From Branchiostoma floridae (Eukaryota > Chordata > Leptocardii > Amphioxiformes > Branchiostomatidae): DNA of 64,000 bases. The position numbers and the translations under genes were made by a program. The notes beneath the pieces were generated by a model that was not told the origin of the DNA, ran no database searches, and saw nothing but the letters and a program-made list of their open reading frames with translations. This document shows positions 12,701 to 25,300 of this stretch, piece by piece. The first letter of the stretch is position 1. Every line of letters begins with the position of its first letter. The stretch lies in the NCBI RefSeq assembly GCF_000003815.2, contig NC_049993.1:16266897-16330896 (forward strand). The letters run 5' to 3'.

Positions 12701-13850
12701 CTTGGTCTTGTTGCATGCTGAACACACTTCGAGCGTGAAAAATTGTTTCAGATGGGAGCACCTTGTAACGTTATAGATCAATTAGTGTCATGGCATTGTT
12801 CTGCAAAATATGCTAAATATAGAGCTCTGTTTGTAATATATGTACATGTATTTGTCATTCATTTTTGGATTTATTTGCCATATCTTATGTCATATTGGCC
12901 TTGGGAATCTATGTGTACAGTTTTCATAATCAATTCTGGTGCATAAGACAGTTTTATACACTTGATTACATTACCAAGTTAAATGGAACCATTAAAAATG
13001 CAGAGGCAAGTAGATATGACATTTATTATTGTCTTAGTTTGCACTTAGCACGTCAAACTAATGTTTGCGTCCATTGTAAAATGTTTTCACAATGCATAAA
13101 ACATCATATTGTATTTAGTAAGTAAACGAACCCTGAAAGGTATATGCCTAAAGTATTTGTATAGAGTGAAAGCTTATTCATAAATCCTTTTTACTTGGTT
13201 TCTGAGGCAAAAACCTTTTCTGTTGATTGATATTGACTTAGTTTATTAGCATGTTTTTAACCAATGTTTACACTTTCAAAAGCTTAACTGTGTAACATTA
13301 ATATAGATGACTGTTACAGTAGTGTTTTGATTCAAACGTTGCTCAGCAGAAGCGTAAGGTCATAACGGTATTGTACCGGCGTAACACTACCACCCCTGGC
13401 GAGAGAGATGGCAGCGTCACGATGAGATGTTTACAGGCACAACGACATTTTGTCCTGTTGGCCGTGTGCCAGCGGCGTGAGGTGACAAGGGGACAAAAGC
13501 CACAATTTGTCCCTCTCGCACCCGATTATTTGGGTAGCCATGAGTCATGGCTTGCTGGGGGGTGATAGGTCCGTGTCAGAATCAAAAATTGCCCAACATT
13601 CTCTTAAACTTAGCTCAACAATTCCAAGAAGAACTGTTGAATAAAAAGGAAGTACTTAAAATCTTTTAGAATGTTGTTTACAGTGTAGATAGAAAATGTG
13701 TTGTCCATGGACATTTTGAATAAGTTAAGTTCATAATGAAGGGTATTAAATCCCATTAGGATAACTACTAGTATTACCTGTTTGTAACACATTACAAAAA
13801 CAGTAGTAGCCATTATCAACTTCCTTTACATTGATTTACTATTTGGTCTT

Positions 13851-13899
13851 TTAACGCGCACGCAGATTTTTAACGCGCACGCAGATTTTTAACGCGCAG
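13851..13899. repeat. 19-bp tandem repeat, 2.6 copies
   Basis: TTAACGCGCACGCAGATTT is repeated at 13851, 13870 and 13889 (last copy partial). The CpG-rich ACGCGC core stands out in AT-rich sequence. Confidence 0.85.
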
Positions 13900-15963
13900 A
13901 AAACCCGTCCCTGTCTTTTTAGATTCAGCAAGATATTTTGTGTTATTGAGTTTGGTTATAATAGCTGCAGGTGGAGCTTTGATTGGCAGGAGTGGGTGGC
14001 AGATGTGAGGAAATTGGGCAGAGATAAGTCAGGTGTTATTACCTGTGTTCCCACAGGTGAGGTAGTGGGTCTGCTGTTTGTCAAGAAAAAACACATGACA
14101 TCATACCCATCATAAAAACCCTCGCACCCGACTGAAAAACAAGCCAAATCCCCCTTGTAAACAACCTAGCTTCTTTGACTCTTGAAAACAAGTTAATTTC
14201 CAGCGCAAAGGCGTTTTACTGGTTTGCTTTTTACTGTGTGGAAAATAGCAATCGTTGAGAAAGGTATCATACACTAGAGCATGAGCCATAATTGGACCAC
14301 GAGTTATAATACCTCTTGCATGACGTATTGTAACAAGAGTTTAATGGACTGGTGAACCCTTTACTACGATTTAGAAAGTTCAGAGTAAATGTGGGGTTCC
14401 TTTGACTGCCTTTGTCCATTGTTAAATCTTGTTTTTTCTTCGCTGACCTTTTTGGATATGAAAATAACTGTCATTTTAGGTAGTTAGTGATTCTTTCACA
14501 GTAATGATATGGCATGTTCAGTGATGTTGTAAGGTTGATCTTATTGCCTTGATACATTTAGAGTTTGATATCTATTTTTTAGACTAAAGAATGCACAGTA
14601 TTTCCTGCCCTAGTACCAATCCAACAATCATCAAATGAAATTGCTACCTTGCACACAAGCACTAGCTGAGTATCATTGTCCCCTGCTTTGCTGAAAGTCC
14701 TTTACAGCAAAACAAGTAGGCGAGAGAGCGGACTATATATCAGTTTGTTGATCAAAACCTTGAGTGGCTGTCAACCTGTGTGTCTAAGTGTCTATTACTG
14801 ATAATTTATATCTTGAAAGCCATTGATTTAAATCCCCAGGTTTGGTCCATTAAAAGGTGCAGGCATTCTTGAACTTTGTACTGCTTTGCGGTGGTCTTCA
14901 GCTTTTTCAATTATAGTGGTAAAATCTTTCTGTAGCTCTTTTTTTGTAAAGCTCTTTTTTGTCATACTTTTGATAACAAAGTTTTAGACAGTAGTGATAG
15001 GGAAATCACGTAGCTTTCACAAAGGTGGTGCAGTCTTGCTTTAACAGAACTTCCCAGAAGCTCCAACTTACTTGTTTTACTTTTGTTAACTTGAAACAGT
15101 TAAAAGCTCCCACTCGAAGAAACCAACTCTATGTGCAGGTTAAAAGCTTTCTCTAAAGTATTTACATGTGACAGTTCTAATGGTTATCCCGTCTTCAAGC
15201 CCACCGTTTTCTCAGAAAGTCATCGGAAACCCACCTGGATTCGAACCTGTGCCAAAAGTGTCTTGTTTAGTACGCCCAAGTGCTGTCTCCTACCGTGTTT
15301 TTGGCTCAAACACAACGAGCTACTTTCATCCGTTTCCAGCGAAGCGTTTTATGTCATATAACGGCTTCTGACGTCAGCCCTAACATTCTCCGCAAAGGTC
15401 AAATCTTGACTGCTTTTCCTAGCGAGTTTATGGTATTACAAAGTGATTCCAATGTTAACGTCACGCTGTATATTGCATTACTTTCTGCTACCTGGTTGGT
15501 AAGTGTCTCCCACGCCCCAGGAAGTAAGCTGTTACCAGTAAGTAAACCCTGTTGCCTGTAGCTGGCATGTGGCCGAATTTCTGCCCAGTGTTTTGGGTTG
15601 GCTTGCGGAAAAACCGCAGTGATGTTTATTTATTTACCCTTGCACTTGACACCGCCAGAAAAAAAGAAGGCAACGCGGTCCTCCCACCTGAATCACCTGA
15701 CCTTGTTGCGTAAGAGAAGGAAGTGGTTTCCCACCTGTGTGGTAGAAAGGTGTTGTTGTAAACAGGTGAAAAAAAAGTAGCTTTCAATTAACGCATATTT
15801 CCCTCTGTTGGGAGGCAATAAGAATTTTGAGAACCCGTCATCAAATACAAGTGGGTTGAAACTTTGGATGCCTCTGTGATACTAATAGCTTCTTCCTCTA
15901 GCATCAGGGTGGTATGAGTATGTAGGAAACAGCTCTTTTTACACCCTGTGTCATGTTTAATAC

Positions 15964-16165
15964 TTCCTTCCAATCGGAGTTCGTACCTACGTCAGGGATC
16001 GAACTAATTCTGTTGTTCCCTTCCCGATTTTCTGTAGATTGTTGGGCCCATTGTTCGTGAAGGGTTCCTTCCAATCGGAGTTCGTACCTACGTCAGGGAT
16101 CGAACTAATGCTGTTGGTTCCTTCCCAATTTTCTGTAGATTGTTGGGTCCGTTGTTCGTGATGGG
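15964..16165. repeat. tandem duplication, 101-bp unit
   Basis: Two copies begin TTCCTTCCAATCGGAGTTCG at 15964 and 16065, with about eight differences. Each unit contains an AGTTCG...CGAACT inverted pair that could form a small hairpin. Confidence 0.9.
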
Positions 16166-19100
16166 AGTAGAGTTACAGACACACATTCCTTTGAGCTAGC
16201 ATCAGGGGTATTATTACAGGTACAAGAGGGTGGAGGGCTGTTCAACTCCAGCTCTTGTGCGTACTGCTGGCAAAGTGCCAAGAACCTTGGTAGGAATGTC
16301 TTAGAATGGGGCAGAAGTGTTTGCGGTGGGGTTATGCTGCAGGTGTTCGCTAACTTACAGATGCAGGAAGGTTTAACTTGAGGCCGTGCCAGTAGAATGT
16401 CCTGTTTGTGTCACTTTCTGAAGTGAAAATTGAAGTGGGAGAAAGTAGAAATCATGAAAACTTACGTTAGTGCCAAGAAAACTGGAAGCGTTTCAGCATG
16501 CAGAGATTGGTGTGTTCCCTGGATAACTTCGATGCTTCTGATGTTTTTCTTAATTTGTGTTGCAATTTACTTGTAAAGATTTTCTGTTACTTAGTGTTAG
16601 GGCTCCTTCTGGTGCGATTATTTCTGTGCCATCTTTACATGAAGAGTTACTCAACATATTTTCAATTATTGAGGACCCTTTAATGAATTTGAAGAGTTAC
16701 TGTCTGTAAGAAAAGATTAATTCTATTTCCCTTTCTTCGATCCTTCATCAAAGTTTCATGTTGCCTGTCCTGATCCCCAAATTGGTTGCTGTTTCAGGTA
16801 ATCGACTCTGCTAGCATACAATCCCACCATACATAATGTATAGCTGTACCCCTTGCCCTCCCCTCTACTCCTGTTTCAGTCATACATTATGCATAAGCAG
16901 ACCTTAAATTCTTTATGTGTCCGGCTGAATTGTTCATATCTTATGATATCTGACACGACGAAGTTTCCGCCGCTGGCTTGAATAAGTCATAATTCCGGAC
17001 AGGTTGATTTATTGGCAGGTATCGATTTTTGCCGTGCGTAATTTTACGTGAGATATTTGACAAGGGCTTTAAAGACGTCATCAGTTCAATTCGGTGTAGT
17101 TTTCAAGACCACTTATCGGAGACTTGATCGTCTCTGCGTGCTTAGCAAAATTACGAGGTGGAAAGGTCACTTGGCTAAAAGGTGTGCAGTAATCGCTAAT
17201 AACAGCTCAGCTCCTGATGATACTCTGACAAATTGTCGCTTTGGTAGTGCGTTACAGTAATGCACTCCCACATTAGTAGTATTAATAGACAGGTTTGACA
17301 TATGACAGGGACAATATTGGACATGTTAAAAATAGGATTGTATTTCTGGCACAGGTAAATGTCATGTTCTTGGTCGGGGGCAGTGTGTGGGAAAAACATG
17401 GCTCAATGAACCCGAGAGATGTTTCATAAAAACCCCTTTCCCCCTCATGTATTGCAATGTTCTATCCTTGAATAGCTATAAATATAAGATATGATGTTTG
17501 TCCAAAGTACAAAAGACAAGGGTAATAGAATAAATTTCCTCTTGGGAGAAAGAACTATTATTGCAAGACAGAAACGATATTGGGTTCAATTTAGCTCCTG
17601 TCTTCTGGAAATGAAGTTATATATCTTCATGTTTCTCTGTGGGTGGAACTCACACAAAGGGAAGACCTACCTGGAACAATGTACCCCCTAATCCTACCTG
17701 TCTCCCTGTGACAGATGGGTCCGTTGCCATGGCAACCAAACTGGCCACCCCTTTGTTGTCATTGTTCTATTTCTGATAAAGTTGTGCCCTCCCCAGTGAC
17801 AGTACATTTACATGGCAATAGTGCTAGCTTCTGCACCCATTCAGTGTGCAGTCTCCTATGGGAAAGGCACACAAGTCTCCCTCCTGGATCCTGAATGGAG
17901 GAGTTGGAGGGGAGGGATATCTCTGCAACATCCTGCCATGAATATGGATAAGATCTCTATTGATTGTTGCAGCTTGGGGACGGTAAATATTTGCATGATT
18001 TGTAGTAATGTTGTGACTCTTTTTTTGTGAGGATCTAATTCAGACTGACATTTGTTTCTGGTTGAAAGGTTTCATGTTTTTTTTGTTGCAAAAACTTACA
18101 AATCTTGAACCAGGATTTTGTCCTCTTTCTCTAAACCAAGAACGTTTCTGATTTGGATCTGGAAGTTTTTGTTTAAAACAAATTCTGTCACAGAACCTTG
18201 TTCCTCCTTCATTCTTGGCATTGCTTGTAATGTGTGTATTTTGGAGATTAACTAGGACCAACATTAGACATTCCATCAGTTGGTAGTCAGTAGGAGAAGG
18301 CCTTTGTGTAGCTGCAGGACTTTGAGATTGGTGTGTTCTCGCAGGAGATGTGTATTCCGACACCGAAATCAGTCCAGTAAGGTCAAATAACTTTACCCTC
18401 TGTGGTCCAAGTCTTTGTCCCAGGTGGAAAAGTTGACCCCTCAAAATACGGGTCACGAGCGGCCCTAGCTTGGGCCATTAGGCCAGTCCCAGGCCATCTT
18501 TTCAGGTTCCACCCACCAGTTCTAAACATCTAAGGATGAAATTACAGTACAAATGACAGGTCAGATGCCTCTCACCTACGCAAGGTAGCCTGTATTGTCT
18601 CCCCTTAACGGATTTGACCCCTTGGGGGTTAAGGGTCACTGGTCAGCAGTATTGATCTGATTGTAAGCTGCGCCCTGGTCTCGCTACCTTGCCTCCGTAT
18701 TTTCCAGCTCAGGTTTTCGTGAGAAAAGCAGTCGCATGTTTTCGGAGTCTGGAAGCCATCACTGCTGTTTGGTGGAATAACAAGAACTGGGCTGCTGCCT
18801 GGTAGGAGAGCTTAATTGAGAACAGTGAAACTGGTTCAGAAAAGATAATAAAATTTGGTCACCATGTGTGCACTATGACTAATGTTGGAAACAATCCAAT
18901 AGCAATAGCTTAGTAGTAGAGAAAACTATTCTACTCAAAATCCCTAAAATATAGTGATACCCGTTGTTTATGTATGTTTGTCTGCAACCAGGGCTTATTA
19001 AAAAACTTGACAATATGGAATGGATAAGGGTCTTTCTTTATTACATACATTACTTTATCAACCAATGCCAAAAGGATGTAGCAGAGCTATCGTAAAGTTC

Positions 19101-19747
19101 TAACTGACTTTGAAGTTTGCTTGTTACACAGCCAAATCCCTCTCACCTCCCAAGTTCGACAGCTAGATTATAAAAGGGTGTCAGTCATTGCCAAGCTGTG
19201 CTCATGTCTTTGAAAATCAGGTTGTATCTGTGGAAAGGTGCCATTTGGTGTGCTGGAATTGTTGTAATATTTGTGCTAACTGAACGGTTGCCCCAGTGCG
19301 CCTTGCCAGGAGTTGTTACAGTAAAGAATTTGAACTTTGACAAGGATATATATAACCTTTGTATGTTTGTTATCAGTGTGTGTTTAAGCACCAACAGTGG
19401 TAAAAAGAATAAGCCCATGGCTTATGGCTATTTCTTGGGGTGGAAAATTCACATTTTTGTGTGATTTTGTGTTTGCTTTTAGCCTTGTAAGGACCTATAG
19501 GTACAAGATAAAATTGTCTTTATTTTTTTTCTGTTATCTGAACCCTTCTAAAAATCAATTGTTCTTTTAATCAAAGAACAAAAACTTCGAGACGTTGTTT
19601 GAGAAAGAAGAAGCCAAAGAATGTTAATCGGCTGAAAGACGTTTGTTGAGCAGACCTGTATCCTTGAGTGACGTCAGGCGACCGTTTGGGAAGAATGTCC
19701 AAAGTCTGTCCGTGTGTGTTTGCGTTAGCGTAGCGGAGGCTGTGACA

Positions 19748-21058
19748 CAGGCTTTTAGCTAGGAATTTTTTTTAGGGTGTACATCTGTAATGTGTTGTAC
19801 TCTCCGCACTGCGCGGCGGAGCCGCGCGACGAGCGCCGAAGGCGCGAGCATTGTAGGGGGGTCCGGGGGTATCCTCCCCTGGAAATTTTTTAAATTTAAA
19901 GCCTCTGAAATGCTATTTCCTGCATTTTGAAGTAGAATATAGCCAAATTTTTGTCTTTGCTGCATTACTACTTTTGTCCTGAGAATGGGAGGTATGTGTT
20001 CTTGATTAGAGGTGGGTATGGCTTAAAGAATACATGAGGTAATTTTCAAGTAATATAACACTGATTCCTTACAATATAATGTTTCATGAGTTAATACATA
20101 CAATCAGAGAGAGTAAATTAACCTCACTGCTAAAGGTGATGTTACATATATAACAACAGCAAGCTAAAGAAGTCTACAAGAAAATCTGCAAACCAACAGA
20201 GGAGAAAGTGTAGCCAGGACTGCCAGGTACATCTTATATTTCTTTTGTGTATCTACTCTGTTAAGAACATAGCTGAAAATAAATGCACTGAAAAGTTACT
20301 TGTAGCCTGTAACATCAGCGTTAACTTTACACAGTAACGTTACAGAAAAATATGTGTACAAACATTTAATTCATCGAAAATATATAGCAGAAAAGATGTG
20401 CTCCAAGGGCAAATTAAGCGAAATTTTCTCAACAAACAACATCCATGTATCAATATTTTGAAAATAAAGACTGCAACAAAAGTAATATCTCAAGTTACCG
20501 TGAAAAAATCGCGACCTCCGTTCAACATTTTCTACGAATTCAGTGCCGAAACCGCCCCCCTCCCCAGTATGTCATCGTCACATTAGCTGTTGTTTTTCCC
20601 ACATTCCACCGACAAACAAGCAAAAAAAACCTCCAAAACAATCCTATACATGTACTTATCACCAATGACTTCAGGCATTCGACGAGTTTTCGTAAACAAA
20701 TCAAAGTTTTTACGCTTCCCTGCGTGATTTTTCCCGCGAAAACAGCGGGGATATCAGATATTCCACCAATAATGGCGCCCGGGCGCGCTACGTCACGCCG
20801 AAATGGCCAATGGGGTGCGACTCTCGCGATTCGCGAGATGTGAGTTGGTGCGAGACTTGAGGTAGAATCACCCAAAATGGCGGCTCGGTGCTCGGCGCTC
20901 GGCCCGGAATCGGCGAATTTTGAACTTTGAGCGAAGTTTCCGGGGGAAAATAAGGGCGTACAGAAGCCGTACATCCAAAAAACAGGGCGTACATTTTGTG
21001 ATATTTTTATTAAAGGGCGTACATTGTACGCCCGTACGCATTGCTAGCTAAAAGCCTG
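19748..21058. mobile_element. non-autonomous hAT-type DNA transposon, 1311 bp
   Basis: Terminal inverted repeats start CAGGCTTTTAGCTAG (15 identical bases, 18 of 19 overall). The element is flanked by a perfect 8-bp target duplication CTGTGACA (19740-19747 and 21059-21066), the size typical of the hAT superfamily. The right end has a cluster of GGGCGTACA motifs (20954, 20985, 21015 and an inverted copy at 21025), like the subterminal transposase-binding repeats of hATs; the left end has one variant copy. No transposase frame is visible: the ORFs inside (up to 144 codons) are overlapping, antisense and unrecognised. The interior holds a very CpG-rich block near 19803-19860 and a promoter-like segment near 20740-20940. 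Confidence 0.88.
20740..20940 (+). promoter_or_regulatory. CpG-rich promoter-like segment inside the hAT element
   Basis: Within 200 bases lie a CRE-like TACGTCAC, an inverted CCAAT box (GGCCAATGGGG), a TCTCGCGA...CGCGAGA palindrome, and AAATGGCGGC, a YY1-type motif often found over start codons. The last overlaps an ATG opening a 17-codon frame (MAARCSALG...). This is the set expected of a housekeeping CpG-island promoter, in an element whose flanks are ordinary AT-rich intron. I infer capture of host promoter DNA; activity is unknown. Confidence 0.35.
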
Positions 21059-22364
21059 CTGTGACATCACGCATTCCGTGTGTTTGACTCCCAACAACTC
21101 ACACAAACACGGGCCTCGCCAAGGTAGCTAATGGTTTTAGCAAGGTGAGACTATTGTGTGCCTACTAACCTTGTTAGTCGGGCGCTGCTTTTCAATATCG
21201 GGCCCTTTTCTGTTTGAAGTTGTAATAATTGGTTTTGCCGGGCGGAAAACATCAATAGGTATGGCGATAATTGTATGATACAAAACTTTTTTCAAGAAAT
21301 ATTTTTGTTTTTGTTACAGTTCTATTCTGTTTGGTTGTGTTGTCTGAAGCTGGTAACCTACAAGGCCATCTTTAATTACTGTTTGCTTTTGAATAGTTTG
21401 ATGATTGAAACAGGCTTCGTACGTAGGAATTTTTTCTTGTCTTGTGGCTAGAGGTATTGATGTATTGTAGCAGCTTACTTTGTGTGGTAATCCTTGGAGA
21501 TACACAGTTGTAGCTTGTTCAATTGATATCAAGTTTGTTATTTTCCCTCGTTTTCCTTGGGACTTGTGAAACGGGAAATGTTGTCCCATCAGCATTCTTT
21601 CAAACTTGGAATATAAAAACATTGTTTTGCGTAGAACATGAATAATGTAGTTAGAATGCAAGACTGCAAGAAAATGCCAGGCAGAGACAGGAAATTGTGC
21701 TGTATAATCTGTAGCTGGTGCTCGCTACCTGTGTACCATTAATGACATCATGTCTTACACCATGTCTCCATTTCCTGTCTGGGTTTCTTCAGAAGGGAGT
21801 GGTCGTCTTATGTAGGAATATGCTGTACAAAAAGTATGAAGGTGTAGAACACTTAGGATTTATTATAATTTTACTAAGTTTCTCATATCTTCATAATACA
21901 GTTTTTGATATTTTCTTTACTGTGAAATATTATAACATTTGATATTGTACAGTATTGTTTGGACTAGCTTTTTGTGGGTTTAGAATTAAGTTCTGGGAGT
22001 GAAAGATTTTCCTTATTAAACATGGCTAAGTTTGGTACTTTCTACATTTTTTGTTTGTTTGTTGCGAAGTATGGTAAATGACACTGACAATGTAATATCA
22101 CATAGAATGATATGCACTTGACAAGTGGGTGTGCTGCCTCAGTCTATCTTTTTGTGGTTTTAGATTAATATTCTCTGAGTTGACTGTTTGCACATTCTAA
22201 GTGGAAGTAGTTGTACGTATGTATGTGCGGTATTTACTTTTCTGCGGTTTTGGTACGTGCGTTACGTGTTTAAACTTGACATTTGCATTTCCCAATACAC
22301 ACAGCGTGATTGCGCATCATTTTTGTGTCCCTTGGTTAATGTAGAATTTCATTGTATGTTACAG

Positions 22365-22463
22365 GAAGCTGTGCTAGACGGACACGTGCGCCCGTGAGTC
22401 GGACCCAGACTCCAGACGACTTGCAGACAGGAAAGGACTGTTTGCCTCACACCTGTACTTCAG
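22365..22463 (+). other. candidate non-coding 5'UTR exon (LAR-type gene)
   Basis: A 99-base segment, clearly more GC-rich than its AT-rich surroundings, is bounded by a good acceptor (pyrimidine-rich stretch, ttaat branch-like site, gttacag|GAAGC) and a near-consensus donor (TTCAG|gtgagaaa). It has stop codons in frame (for example the TGA at 22395-22397) and no long ORF, so if transcribed it is untranslated. It has the right orientation and position to be spliced between a first exon near 9.7 kb and the start-codon exon at 46.7 kb. Membership in the LAR gene is inference; no transcript evidence is available. Confidence 0.4.
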
Positions 22464-23171
22464 GTGAGAAATCTTTACCTGTCTGTTCTCAGTGTAGAGT
22501 TCCCTGAAGAAGCATGCCAAACATTTCCTGATATTCCCTGTGATTTACCACATCATTGCAGAGAAAGGTGTATTTTATTGTATTGTGTTGTATTGAGTTT
22601 CACTGGAAAAATGCATGCTATTCACCAATGTTGTGTAATGAAAACTTTCTCTTGCTACGTTTGAGCATAATTTTATAATATGATAGATTTAGTAATTTTT
22701 TCGTCATTCTGAGCTCAAATTGTTGCTTTTGTAAGTTGTACTGTTGTTTTACTGTATCAGTATATTTCAATATTTCATGTGTAAATTTGGTTGACAATAG
22801 ACAGTAATTACATAGGCAACTTTGTGTGTGGTAGAAAATGTAGAAAACTACTGACTACAAAGCATACCACAACGATCATCAGATACTGATAGTATCTTCC
22901 TGTTATCTCCGGTTAATTCTCGACCTGTCGCCGGACACTTAAGCCATTCTTCAGTCTCCTAATCAATATTTATAGCGGAAACAATACCGCCAAATCTGTA
23001 TCATTAACTCCTTAAAAGTTTTGCTTTGGGTAAACGATATACAAAGACTGAGGTTTCCTGGCAATAAGTATGTCGAAAGACGACACTTAAGAAGATACAG
23101 ACATGATACGAGGAGATGATTTCCTCCTTAAGACTGCCTCCGGGGGATCTAAAGACTTAGGTGGGCTGCGC

Positions 23172-23942
23172 GGTTTCCTGTGCTTTCACCCAGGTGATTG
23201 TCAGGTATTCACCTGTACGGTGTGCGGTGTCCTCTTTTGTCTTTGCGACACATTGTGTTCTAAAAAAAGAGCAGGCTGACCTAATAAGAATATCTTCTTA
23301 ATGTTTCAAAAAGTTGTGTATCTAAAGGTTTCCTGTGTTGTCACCCAGGTGATAGTCAGGTATTCACCTGTACGGTGTGCGGTTCCCTCTTTAGTCTTTG
23401 TGACTGATTATGTTCTATAAAAAGAGCAGGTTGACCTCATAAGAATATCTTTTTAATGTTTCAAAATGTTGTGTATCTAAAGGTTTCCTGTGCTGTCACC
23501 TAGGTGATTGTCAGGTATTCTGTACAGTGTGCGGTTTCCTCTTTTGTCTCGGTGACTTGAAGTTCTAAAAAAAGAGCAGACTGACCTAAAGAAGTACTGT
23601 ATATCTTTTCTATGTTCCCCTTTTCAATATTTTCAGAAGTGGTTTCCTGTATTTTGAGCTTGGTGATTGTGAGGTATTCACCTGTTTCCTCTGCTATTGT
23701 TATGGAGTCTTTGTAACTTAGCAGGTTCTAAAAGATCCGGTTGACCTAGAAAAGTATATGTTTCATTGTCACACAAAGATATATATAGCTACAGTTTCTT
23801 GTGTTTTGGCCCAGGTGAATCTCATCTATTTACCTGTAAGATATGCAGTTTCCTCTGTTTTTTGTCTCAAGTTTTTGTAACCTAGCAGTTTCTAGAAAAT
23901 ATGGTTGACCTAGAAATTGGACCATTTTATGTTTCTCAAAGG
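23172..23942. repeat. five-unit degenerate tandem repeat (~155 bp) carrying E-boxes
   Basis: Units start at 23172, 23327, 23482, 23641 and 23792, each opening with GGTTTCCTGTG-like sequence. They contain CCAGGTGATTGTCAGGTATT and TCACCTGTA-type blocks, then a TTCTAAAAAAAGAGCAGGCT and TTGACCTA stretch. The first three units are close to each other; the last two are strongly decayed. The CAGGTG and CACCTG hexamers are kept in most units. Confidence 0.78.
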
Positions 23943-25034
23943 TATTATTCTTTCAGCAGATTATTGTCTATCTTGTCTATCATGAAAAGGAATTGTTAAT
24001 TGATTAGATTGATTTATTATTCACAGCCATGCTACCAATTCCACCTAAATGCACCTTTACAATGAAAAGCAGTATGTGTTCGTGTTCACAGGTACTCATA
24101 TAAAAGGACAATACCTTTGTGCTCCTTTTTGTGCCAGAGAAGAGAGGTGTATGTTTCATTTTATTACCTTAGTTAGCGCAGAAGGAAGCCATTTAGCGCT
24201 GAAACCTTTGTCTATTAACCTCGGGCTTCCCTCAGGTCTTGTTCTGGGTTTTTACTGCTTTTTTCTCTGCAGCTGAAGTGCCATAAAGGAAATGACCAGG
24301 TCATCTCTCAACAGTTGTAGGCCGGAAAGGGGTCAGATATGCTGAAAGCGCAAATAACTGGGCCAAATCTTCCTGTTTTCATTGGATTATATGAACTCCC
24401 TATGGAGTGATGTCCGTTTTGTATTTTTTTTTGCTGGAACTTCGTGGAAGTTTAGTTGCTATGTGTGATAAAACTGATAGGACTTTACTTTATTATGAAC
24501 AAGAAAAAACTGTAACTGACAGTATTCCAGTAACGTGAGTAAGTTCTTTGGTCTTTTTAAAGAAACTGCCTCAAAGAACTTTCTGAAAGCTCTATCAACA
24601 TGATGTTTTAACAAATTGAAGCAAGTAGATATAGGAATACATGTATCTGATATTGTAGCTCTAGCCTTTTTTTTCACTCTGGAAACATGAGTGACACTTT
24701 GACACACTAATGTTCTGAACCTGTTTTAATTTGTCCATTGCTATGACAGGTTATTGAGTAGAATGGATGAGGCTCTGTTGTAGGTAGATTGTTCCCCTGA
24801 TTCCCCCATCCATTTTGTCCTCAGTGGTTGATGAATGCAGAGGCTTTTCTTTTGGAGAGGGATTTGGCAGAGAAAGAGGCAATCTAGTGGGAGTTAGGAG
24901 AGGATTGACCAGGGGTTAGAGGTCAGGCTGCAGGGGCAGTAGAGGGTTTAGAAGTGTCACTTTTCTTCTTCTCACATATCTCTTGTTCTAGTTCCCTTTG
25001 CTTGGACTTTTTATATAGCTCAATAGCCCCTAGA

Positions 25035-25300
25035 TATACCGTCAAAACCTGTCCACTCAAGAACCACTTGGCCAATGTGACCACTTTCAGAGAAGGGTTT
25101 AGAATTGAGGTGTCACTTCTCTTCTTCTCACAAATCACAAAATGTACAAATATAGTCAAACCTGTACAAGTGACCACCTATACACAAGAACCACCTGGCC
25201 AATGCGACCACTTTTTCATGGTCTCTTGACTAATTTTTCCAATGGACACAAGGATTAAGAATCCTGTCTATAGAGTATAGTGACCACCTGTCCACATGTG
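25035..25300. repeat. dispersed 'GTCAAACCTGT…GACCACCTG' repeat cluster
   Basis: Related units occur at about 25035-25096, 25152-25216 and 25268-25300: GTCAAACCTGT followed by a short spacer, GACCACC and AAGAACCAC-TGGCCAATG. A further relative lies at about 43840-43960. The flanking GGGTTTAGAA…GTCACTTCTCTTCTTCTCAC motif is also duplicated (24944 and 25094). It is repetitive DNA of unknown origin. Confidence 0.5.

Larger units (their letters stand above)
9770..22364 (+). other. putative intron 1 of the LAR-type gene
   Basis: AT-leaning non-coding DNA between the donor at 9770 and the acceptor at 22364. It contains GC-richer patches (9.84-9.96, 11.8-12.3 and 13.35-13.56 kb), a 19-bp and a 101-bp tandem repeat, and the hAT element at 19.7-21.1 kb. 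No protein family was recognised. Intron status depends on the inferred upstream exons. Confidence 0.35.

Noticed and set aside
15237-15247. Minus-strand GGTTCGAATCC, a perfect tRNA B box
   Set aside because: No matching A box, no acceptor stem and a mismatched T stem; not a tRNA, and no SINE body is recognisable.
18040-18456. 138-codon minus-strand frame
   Set aside because: No recognisable motif, ordinary intronic composition, and no codon bias or partner exon.
20445-20994. Several overlapping frames of 68-144 codons on both strands
   Set aside because: They lie inside the non-autonomous hAT element, are mutually antisense, and none resembles a transposase.
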